Positions 42,512 through 48,302 of a DNA stretch of 48,302 bases are shown here, one piece after another (positions within the stretch are counted from its first letter, which is position 1; every line of letters starts with the position of its first letter). The translations under genes and the position numbers were made by a program. The notes below the pieces were generated by a model that was given only the letters and a program-made list of their open reading frames with translations, did no database searches and was not told the origin of the DNA. The DNA comes from Microvirga sp. KLBC 81 (GTDB lineage Bacteria; Pseudomonadota; Alphaproteobacteria; Rhizobiales; Beijerinckiaceae). Location of the stretch: NCBI RefSeq assembly GCF_003075415.1, contig NZ_QDAH01000044.1, positions 1 through 48,302 on the forward strand, written 5' to 3'.

Positions 42512-43558
42512 TTGACTAAAGAGCGTGGCACCCGTTTGCGCGCAGGTTTGGTCGGATGTGGCGGCTTTGCTCAAGCTGCGCTGATCCCGGCCATGCGAAT
42601 GGCCCCGATCGACTTGGTGGCCGTCTGCGACCGTGACCAAGAGCGGGCCGAGGCCTGCGGGCGGCTATTGCGGATTCCGGCGATCTATACGTCTCTCGAT
42701 GATCTTCTGGCTCGGGAACAACTCGACGTCGTAATCATGGCCATTGGGCCCGACGTTTACCCCGAACTCGCCGAGAAGGCGATGCGGGCCGGGGTGGATG
42801 TCTATGTGGAGAAGCCGCCCGCGGTGACAGTCGACAAGGCGCTTCGCATGCGTGAAGTGAGCCGTGAGACGGGCCGAAATCTCGCCGTCGGCTTCATGAA
42901 GCGCTTTGCCACGGGATACCGCATGGCCAGGGAGTTGGCGAGCGCGCCTGATTTCGGACGCATCATGCATCTCACTGCGCGCATATGCTCCGGCGTTTGG
43001 ACGCCGGTCTGGTCGAGTGAGCTTACGCCTTTCGCCTTCGTACTCGACCACAGTGTGCACTATCTCGATCTGATCCAGTTCTATGCCGGGCCCGTTGCGT
43101 CGGTGACTGCCGAGCTGTCTCAGGCAAGCAATGAGCGGTTTGGCTATGCCGTCCTGCTGCGCTTCCAAAGCGGTGCAACCGGCCTTCTGGAGATCTCGAA
43201 TTACGAATCCCGAGGGGTTCCCAATGAGCGTATCCAGCTGATGGGCAGCGAAGGGAACTCGGTAACGGTGGAGAATGTCAGTCGCGTCACCTATTCCCGG
43301 AATGCGCCTCCCATGAGCCTGGGGCGGCACTTCGATCCGGCGGCGGATCGAGTTGTTTGGGAGCCGAACATGACGAACATCTCTCCCGAGAATTCGTCTT
43401 TGGTGCATCAGGGCTACGTCGGAGAGATGCGCCACCTTGCGGATATGTTGCTAAGTAACAGGCCGGCGAAGCCTGACATCGACGACGGAATTGCGGCCGT
43501 TCAACTCGCTCATGCAATCGTGGCCAGCAACGGTCAGCGGATCGAACTCTCCCGGTAA
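42512..43558 (+). CDS. Gfo/Idh/MocA-family NAD(P)-dependent oxidoreductase
   Basis: The start is taken as TTG 42512, five bases after GGGGAGG; a GTG at 42506 overlaps that site. The 348-residue protein has the Rossmann motif GLVGCGGFAQAALIP, the family EKP with Lys at residue 101, and a C-terminal substrate domain with VLDHSVHYLDLIQFY. Relatives oxidise inositols, sugars or sugar acids. It is the first gene of module D, with an SDR, a TRAP importer and an AroE-like enzyme downstream, which points to a cyclitol- or sugar-acid-like substrate. Confidence 0.85.
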   Translation: MTKERGTRLRAGLVGCGGFAQAALIPAMRMAPIDLVAVCDRDQERAEACGRLLRIPAIYTSLDDLLAREQLDVVIMAIGPDVYPELAEKAMRAGVDVYVEKPPAVTVDKALRMREVSRETGRNLAVGFMKRFATGYRMARELASAPDFGRIMHLTARICSGVWTPVWSSELTPFAFVLDHSVHYLDLIQFYAGPVASVTAELSQASNERFGYAVLLRFQSGATGLLEISNYESRGVPNERIQLMGSEGNSVTVENVSRVTYSRNAPPMSLGRHFDPAADRVVWEPNMTNISPENSSLVHQGYVGEMRHLADMLLSNRPAKPDIDDGIAAVQLAHAIVASNGQRIELSR

Positions 43559-43570
43559 GGTTGGAGAACA

Positions 43571-44320
43571 ATGGCGTACAACAAAACTGAACTCTCCTCT
43601 CGGGTTGCTCTGGTCACAGGTGGCGGAACAGGGCTTGGCAAGGCGGCAGCGGAAGGCTTGCGCGCTGCCGGCGCCCGCGTGTTCATCATGGGGCGCCGCG
43701 AAGATGTCCTTCACAGGGCGGCTGAAGATATCGGCGCAGAGCCGGTTGTGGGCGATGTTTCCGACAGGGCCAGTGTCGAGAGCGTAGTCGCTCGGGTCCT
43801 CGAGAAAGGCGGCCGTCTCGACATTCTGGTCAACGCGGCCGGAATCAACCTTCGTGGAGAGTCTCTCGACTATCCGGAGGATCAGTGGGACCAAGTCCAC
43901 GCAGTCAATACCAGAGGTACATTCCTGTGCTGCCAAGCCGCAGGGCGGATCATGCGGTCCGCCGGATACGGTAAGATCATCAATATCGCATCCTTGGCGA
44001 GCGAGATCGGATTCCCGCGCATCGTTGCCTATGCGTCCAGCAAGGGCGGCGTTCGGCAGTTGACGAAAGCCCTTGCCGTCGAATGGGCTCCGTTCGGGAT
44101 TCGTGTCAATGGAATTGAGCCGGGCTGGTTCAGGACCGAGCTGACTGAACCTTTGTTTCATGATGCGGAATGGGTCAAGAAGATCACCTCTCGCATTCCG
44201 ATGGGGTATGCTGGCAAGCCCGAGGATCTGCAGGGAGCTGTCGTGTTCCTGGCATCAGGAATGTCCGATTACATCACCGGTGAACTCATCCGTGTTGATG
44301 GCGGTGCTCTCGCGGCGTGA
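43571..44320 (+). CDS. Short-chain dehydrogenase/reductase
   Basis: The 249-residue protein is a classical SDR: TGGGTGLG at residues 16-23, NAAG near 90, catalytic Tyr154 and Lys158 in YASSK, and the C-terminal GELIRVDGGA. It resembles gluconate 5-dehydrogenase-like enzymes that act on polyols and sugar acids. GGAGAACA precedes the ATG, 12 bases after the Gfo/Idh stop. The remnant at 40508 is a decayed relative. Confidence 0.87.
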   Translation: MAYNKTELSSRVALVTGGGTGLGKAAAEGLRAAGARVFIMGRREDVLHRAAEDIGAEPVVGDVSDRASVESVVARVLEKGGRLDILVNAAGINLRGESLDYPEDQWDQVHAVNTRGTFLCCQAAGRIMRSAGYGKIINIASLASEIGFPRIVAYASSKGGVRQLTKALAVEWAPFGIRVNGIEPGWFRTELTEPLFHDAEWVKKITSRIPMGYAGKPEDLQGAVVFLASGMSDYITGELIRVDGGALAA

Positions 44321-44331
44321 AGGAGACATAC

Positions 44332-44844
44332 ATGGATGAACCCGATCATATCGAGCGCGCCGGCCAATCGCCGTTCGAAAAAGCATTGGAGTGGATTGTC
44401 GTCCCGCTCATGCTGGGCCTGATCACGATCGGTTTCGTGGCTGTGTGTCTGCGCTTCTTCGCGGGGGGGTATTATGCGCTCTTCTGGTCCGAAGAGGTGA
44501 TCCGCTACGGCTTCATATGGATCTTCTGGCTGTGCGCACCCGTGCTGATCTGGCAGGGCGCCATGTTCACCGTAGACATGTTTGTCGGAGCGCTGCCGAA
44601 CAGGGCACAGAGAGTGCTTCGTCTGCTCGTTAACCTTCTCATCATGTTCATCGCAGGCGTATATGCCTATCAGGGTTGGTTGATGACAAAGGTGAACATG
44701 GAACAGCAGTCCAGCGCCTTGGAAGTTCCGCTTGCCCTCGTCTATGTTTCCATCCCCTTCGGATGCGTACTGATCCTCCTGGTCACGGCTTATCAGAGCC
44801 TGAAGCTTATGGGTGTCATTAAGTCCCCAATGGTAGAGCCATGA
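44332..44844 (+). CDS. dctQ: TRAP transporter small permease subunit
   Basis: The start at 44332 follows AAGGAG with six bases of spacing and gives 170 residues. Four hydrophobic segments (starting near residues 20, 55, 95 and 135) match DctQ. An upstream GTG at 44317 is less likely. It overlaps the large subunit by four bases (ATGA). Confidence 0.85.
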   Translation: MDEPDHIERAGQSPFEKALEWIVVPLMLGLITIGFVAVCLRFFAGGYYALFWSEEVIRYGFIWIFWLCAPVLIWQGAMFTVDMFVGALPNRAQRVLRLLVNLLIMFIAGVYAYQGWLMTKVNMEQQSSALEVPLALVYVSIPFGCVLILLVTAYQSLKLMGVIKSPMVEP

Positions 44845-46115
44845 TCCTGACGCTGTTCATTGCATTTATCATTCTTCTTCTCATTGGCGTTCCTGTTGCA
44901 TTTTCGACAGGGATCGCGGCTCTGATTGTCGTTATTCTGGATCCGACGCTGTCTGCCCGCCTTCTGGTTACGAGGGCGTTCGCCGGCATGGATTCCTTTC
45001 CTCTGATGGCGATTCCGTTCTTCATTCTCGCCGGCGAGATCATGGCGCACAGCGGCTTGACGCAAAGGATCGTCAACGTGGCCATGGCACTCGTCGGTCA
45101 TGTTCGCGGTGGTCTCGCGCATGTGACCGTCATGGCGAACGCGCTGATGTCGGGCGTATCCGGGTCTGCCTCCGCAGACTGCGCAGCGACCGGCTCAATC
45201 CTGATTCCATCGATGATCAAGCAGGGTTACAAGCCGGCATTCGCCGCACTTATCACGGCATTCTCAGCCATGATGGGGCCCATCATTCCACCAAGCATCT
45301 TCATGATCATCTATGGCTCGATGGCGGGTGTCTCCATCGGGAAGCTGTTCATTGGCGGCGTGGTTCCCGGTCTTCTAATCGGCCTGTCCCTGATGCTGCT
45401 GGTCGCGATCCTGGTCCGGAGAAGGTCCTTCGCCGTTCCGACGACGACGTTCTCATTTAAGAAGCTCTTCCAATCCTTGGTCAGCGCGGCTTGGGCGCTG
45501 GTCATGCCCATCGTAATCGTCGGCGGCATCCTCGGCGGCATCATGACGCCGACCGAGGCAGGCATCGTCGCCGTCGTCTACAGTCTGTTCGTCGGCTTCT
45601 TCGTTCATCGTACGCTCACGCTCAAGCAGCTTCGCCTGTTGACGATGTCCGCGGCACTTTCGTCCGCGAATATTATGATGGTTGTGGGATTTGCATCCGT
45701 ATTTGGAACGATTCTTGCCCTCGGCCGGTTCGAAACCGTGGTCATGAACGTCCTGTTCGGCATTACGGACCAACCTTGGCTTCTCGTTGCAATCCTCATC
45801 ATCTCGCTTGCCATCATCGGCAGCCTCATGGATGAGGTTTCGACTGCAGTGCTCTTCGTTCCCACTCTCGCGAAGATTGGCGCAGCCCTGCATTACGATC
45901 CCGTGCATTTTGGCGTTGTGATGGTTCTGGCGATCATGCTGGGCGCTGTCGTGCCGCCGGTGGCAACGCTTCTGTTCATCGGATGCACGCTGGCGAAGAT
46001 CCCTCTGTCAGCCATCATGAGGCTGGTCTGGGTGTTCCTGATCCCGCTGGTGCTCACAAACCTGCTGATCGCCTATGTGCCGGCGCTCGTTACGTTCTTG
46101 CCATCTCTGTTCTGA
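44841..46115 (+). CDS. dctM: TRAP transporter large permease subunit
   Basis: The 424-residue protein is a DctM-type subunit with about twelve membrane segments: FPLMAIPFFILAGEIMAHSG, SGVSGSASADCAATGSI, MMGPIIPPSIFMIIYG and GAVVPPVATLLFIGCTLA. It drives uptake with a sodium or proton gradient together with the small subunit and the binding protein at 46168. Confidence 0.9.
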   Translation: MILTLFIAFIILLLIGVPVAFSTGIAALIVVILDPTLSARLLVTRAFAGMDSFPLMAIPFFILAGEIMAHSGLTQRIVNVAMALVGHVRGGLAHVTVMANALMSGVSGSASADCAATGSILIPSMIKQGYKPAFAALITAFSAMMGPIIPPSIFMIIYGSMAGVSIGKLFIGGVVPGLLIGLSLMLLVAILVRRRSFAVPTTTFSFKKLFQSLVSAAWALVMPIVIVGGILGGIMTPTEAGIVAVVYSLFVGFFVHRTLTLKQLRLLTMSAALSSANIMMVVGFASVFGTILALGRFETVVMNVLFGITDQPWLLVAILIISLAIIGSLMDEVSTAVLFVPTLAKIGAALHYDPVHFGVVMVLAIMLGAVVPPVATLLFIGCTLAKIPLSAIMRLVWVFLIPLVLTNLLIAYVPALVTFLPSLF

Positions 46116-46167
46116 CAAGGGTGGTTAAAAATCTTGCCAGGAAGGCAAGTTACTTTGGGAGGTCGTT

Positions 46168-47160
46168 ATGCCTGGAATTCTAAAGCGTCTCATGACAATC
46201 GCGGCCATTGGCACAGCAGCCATGGTGACGTTGACATCGGCCAGTTCGGCACAAACTGTTCTAAAGCTTGGCGATATCTACGCCCAGACCCACAGCAACA
46301 GCCTGGCCGACAAGCGCTTTGCCGAACTTGTAGAGAAGAAAACCAATGGCGCCGTAAAGGTCGAGGTTTACCTCGATTCCACTCTCGGCAACGAGCGGGA
46401 GCTCGCGGAAAGCGTGATTGCCGGGACGATCGATATCGCTCCGAGCGGGTTGTCCGGGATTGGCCGCTTCGTGCCTGATGCGCAGGTGCTGGAACTTCCA
46501 TATCTCTATCGCGACCTCAAGCACATGCAGCGGGTTGCAATGGCTATTGCTCCCGACGTGGACAAAATGTTCCAGGCGAAGAAAATCAAGAACCTCGGCT
46601 ACCTCTTCCTTGGTCCGCGTTCACTTGCGAGCCGCAAAGAAATCAACACTCTGAGCGATATGCGCGGCTTGCGCCTGCGTGTGCCGGAATCCCCGCTCTA
46701 TGTCGGCTTCGCTCGCGCTTTGGGTGCGGTTCCGACCCCGATCCCGTTCCCTGAGGTCTATACCAGCCTTGAGACCGGTGTTGCGGACGCCGCCGAGGGC
46801 GAGCCTGCTACGCTCGCGACTACGAAATGGTATGAGCCAACGAAGAGCGTCAGCCTGACGAAGCACATCTGGCATTATCGCTTCTTCGCGATGAACGGGG
46901 ACAAGTTCAACAGTCTTCCTCAGGAACAGCAGAAGGCAGTGCTCGAGTCTGCTCAGGAGGCGATGGAATACCAGGTCGGCCTCGTCGAAGAGTTCAACAA
47001 CAAAGCGCTCGACGAAATCAAGGGCGCAGGAGTGAAGATCGTCGAAACCAAGGATCTCGACGCCTTCGCGAAAGCGCTCGTGGAATTCAACACGGAATTC
47101 GCGAAGAAACTCGGCCCGACGGCTGAGGCACTGCTTCAGAAGGTCCGGACCATTCAGTAG
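46168..47160 (+). CDS. dctP: TRAP transporter periplasmic substrate-binding protein
   Basis: The 330-residue product has a Sec signal (about residues 1-29, ending SSAQ) and the DctP pattern: GNERELAESVIAGTIDIAPS, LRLRVPESPLYVGFARALG with the arginine that clamps a carboxylate, and EVYTSLETGVADAAEGEPAT. The usual DGQENP-like ending is altered to DAAEGEP. The ligand is probably an organic or sugar acid. GGGAGGTCG precedes the ATG. A hairpin follows the stop. Confidence 0.88.
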   Translation: MPGILKRLMTIAAIGTAAMVTLTSASSAQTVLKLGDIYAQTHSNSLADKRFAELVEKKTNGAVKVEVYLDSTLGNERELAESVIAGTIDIAPSGLSGIGRFVPDAQVLELPYLYRDLKHMQRVAMAIAPDVDKMFQAKKIKNLGYLFLGPRSLASRKEINTLSDMRGLRLRVPESPLYVGFARALGAVPTPIPFPEVYTSLETGVADAAEGEPATLATTKWYEPTKSVSLTKHIWHYRFFAMNGDKFNSLPQEQQKAVLESAQEAMEYQVGLVEEFNNKALDEIKGAGVKIVETKDLDAFAKALVEFNTEFAKKLGPTAEALLQKVRTIQ

Positions 47161-47179
47161 GCCCGCATAACACTCGGCG

Positions 47180-47203
47180 CCTGAGGGCCTTCGCGTCCTC
47201 AGG
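47180..47203 (+). other. Intercistronic hairpin after TRAP binding-protein gene
   Basis: CCTGAGGGC and GCGTCCTCAGG pair over nine positions with one G-T, closing on a TTCG-containing loop. It matches the position of the hairpins after the three ABC binding-protein genes. Confidence 0.6.
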
Positions 47204-47257
47204 TGTTCAAGAAGCGTCGGGGGCGGACGGCAAATTCCGGGTGCTGGAAAATCCCAT

Positions 47258-48052
47258 ATGGCTATCACAGGAAAGACGGCTCTCTATGGACTGATCGGAC
47301 ATCCAATCGAGCACGTTGGATCGCCCATTCTGATCAATGCCTATATGGCCGAGACTGGATGGGATGGCGTTCTGGTTCCGCTCCATGTCAAGCCTTCTGA
47401 CCTCGGCAAGGTCGTCGACGGGCTTCGCCGTCTGGAGAACCTGCGCGGTTTTCTTGTCACCATTCCGCATAAGCAGACAATCGTTCCGCTCTTGGACCGC
47501 CTGACCGAGTCCGCCGAACTTTCCGGGGCGGTCAACGTCGTACGAAGAGATAGTGACGGCACTCTGACCGGAGACCAACTGGACGGACAGGGATGTGCCG
47601 GCGCTCTGCGCAAGAGTGGAGTGAGCCTTGCAGGAGCACGCATCTACATGTCTGGTGCAGGAGGTGTTGCCGCGGGGATCGGCTTTGCGCTTGCCCAGCA
47701 GGGTGCAGGCGCCATCACGATTTTCAACCGCACAATCTCCCGGGCCGAGGAACTTGCACATCGCATCAAAAGCGCCTTCCCGAGTTGTGAAACCCGTGTC
47801 GGAAACAGCAATCCAAGAGGACACGACATTGTTGTCAATGCCACCAGCCTGGGGCTGAAGGCGAATGATCCCTACCCCATGGACGTCGATGGGCTGGACC
47901 CCTCGATGATGGCCGTCGACGTAGTGATCAATCCTCAAGAAACGGCCTTTCTCACGGCCGCGGCGGCTCGTGGTTGCCGGGTCCAGCATGGGTTTCGCAT
48001 GGTCGAGGAACAGCTGCCGCTCATAATGCGAGCCATGGATCCAAATTCATGA
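47258..48052 (+). CDS. Shikimate dehydrogenase-like (AroE superfamily) oxidoreductase
   Basis: The 264-residue protein has the AroE fold pattern: GLIGHPIEHVGSP at the start, FLVTIPHKQT with catalytic Lys72, DQLDGQGCAGAL with catalytic Asp109, and MSGAGGVAAGIGFAL for NADP. In biosynthetic AroE the first motif is HSxSP and the second NTDGxG. Here the first Ser is Val and the Asn-Thr pair is Gln-Leu, so shikimate is probably not the substrate, though a related cyclic or branched hydroxy acid may be. Its place after a TRAP importer supports a catabolic role, as in quinate utilisation. Confidence 0.82.
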   Translation: MAITGKTALYGLIGHPIEHVGSPILINAYMAETGWDGVLVPLHVKPSDLGKVVDGLRRLENLRGFLVTIPHKQTIVPLLDRLTESAELSGAVNVVRRDSDGTLTGDQLDGQGCAGALRKSGVSLAGARIYMSGAGGVAAGIGFALAQQGAGAITIFNRTISRAEELAHRIKSAFPSCETRVGNSNPRGHDIVVNATSLGLKANDPYPMDVDGLDPSMMAVDVVINPQETAFLTAAAARGCRVQHGFRMVEEQLPLIMRAMDPNS

Positions 48053-48225
48053 TCAGGCACCATTTCCTGGAACGCCTGTCGAGAGCGCTTGCTCTCACTG
48101 CAGAGGCCGAGAGCTTTCCGTATCGCCCCCTATGGCGTGGCAATTCGCCACTCATGGAACTTGTCGTTGATGCTAACGCGGTCTATGGGCCGCCTCCAGA
48201 ATCTCATGTCTCAAGGAGCCTTGTT
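48053..48225 (+). other. Gap before the aldehyde dehydrogenase start, with an open frame
   Basis: An ATG at 48049 overlapping the AroE-like stop opens a frame that continues without a stop into the gene at 48226. Its translation has no recognisable family resemblance, and the better ribosome site belongs to 48226, so it is treated as non-coding leader. Confidence 0.45.
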
Positions 48226-48302
48226 ATGACAGCACACAATCGCCCGGACCGTCGCGTGCCCGAGCTGCGGGACGCGTCCCTGCTGGTGTCCCAGGCCTAT
48301 GT
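48226..48302 (+). CDS. gabD: Probable NAD(P)-dependent succinate-semialdehyde dehydrogenase, N-terminal part only
   Basis: Only about 25 residues are visible before the window ends. AAGGAG precedes the ATG by seven bases. ELRDASLLVSQAY matches the conserved start of GabD-type enzymes (LxDPSLLRQQAY from memory). These oxidise C4 semialdehydes with NAD(P). As the last visible gene of module D it would convert an aldehyde product to an acid. The call rests on a short segment. Confidence 0.55.
   Translation, partial: MTAHNRPDRRVPELRDASLLVSQAY

Noticed and set aside
47258..48052. Housekeeping aroE of the shikimate pathway
   Set aside because: Altered shikimate-contact motifs and the TRAP operon context argue for a catabolic relative.
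1..48302. tRNA or rRNA genes
   Set aside because: No cloverleaf with a conserved T-arm and no rRNA segment was recognised in the intergenic regions by eye.

Overview
The window reads as chromosomal DNA of a GC-rich alphaproteobacterium, most likely Hyphomicrobiales and possibly a Methylobacteriaceae member such as Microvirga. That placement rests on base composition, the gene families (ribose-type ABC importers with single-domain ATPases, TRAP transporters, CaiB/BaiF enzymes) and a family of palindromic intergenic repeats. It is inference, not a computed assignment. No rRNA, tRNA, CRISPR array, transposase or phage gene was seen.

Layout. (1) 1-7.3 kb is a miscellaneous redox and stress region: a truncated WrbA-type quinone reductase, a MerA/lipoamide-dehydrogenase-like flavoprotein, a VOC protein, an AraC regulator, a cyclic-nucleotide-domain/thioredoxin-reductase fusion lacking CxxC, and a GH1-like glycosidase, separated by copies of the repeat family. 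(2) 7.3-17.4 kb is catabolic module A: a LacI regulator between two divergent arms. The minus arm holds an ABC ATPase and an alpha-beta-alpha set of CoA-transferase-fold subunits. The plus arm holds the matching substrate-binding protein and permease, a second alpha-beta pair and a double-hotdog protein. (3) 18.2-22.5 kb has a second, very similar LacI, an HAD phosphatase, a CaiB/BaiF enzyme and a third LacI. (4) 23.1-29.5 kb is module B: a second ABC importer, a ThDP-dependent enzyme and DhaK/DhaL-type triose kinase subunits. (5) 29.6-38.6 kb is module C: a divergent LacI and an eight-gene operon of alpha-beta pair, complete ABC importer, second alpha-beta pair and CaiB/BaiF, closed by a strong terminator. 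(6) 38.6-42.0 kb, minus strand: a YqhD-type alcohol dehydrogenase, a MaoC hydratase, the remnant of a short-chain dehydrogenase and a third CaiB/BaiF. (7) 42.5-48.3 kb is module D: a Gfo/Idh/MocA oxidoreductase, an SDR, a complete TRAP transporter, a shikimate-dehydrogenase-like enzyme and the start of a succinate-semialdehyde-type dehydrogenase.

How the parts fit. Three sugar-type ABC importers, one TRAP importer and four LacI regulators sit among nine CoA-transferase-fold subunits (five alpha, four beta), three CaiB/BaiF enzymes and two hotdog proteins. There is no acyl-CoA synthetase, acyl-CoA dehydrogenase or thiolase. This suggests that polyhydroxylated or cyclic substrates are imported, oxidised, loaded with CoA by transfer, and opened or cleaved as CoA thioesters.

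The most interesting signal is in the CoA-transferase-fold genes. Only one of the four beta subunits keeps the ESG motif whose glutamate forms the covalent CoA intermediate. The other three carry Ala or Gly there and have also lost the GSGGAN loop. Their alpha partners instead carry a Glu in a D-Y-x-E motif near residue 105, which the alpha partner of the ESG beta lacks. This recalls the steroid-ring hydrolase IpdAB, so the pairs may be C-C or thioester hydrolases working in a sugar- or cyclitol-like pathway. Paired AAACGTTT boxes, usually 14 bp centre to centre, recur at several promoters and could tie the modules into one LacI network.
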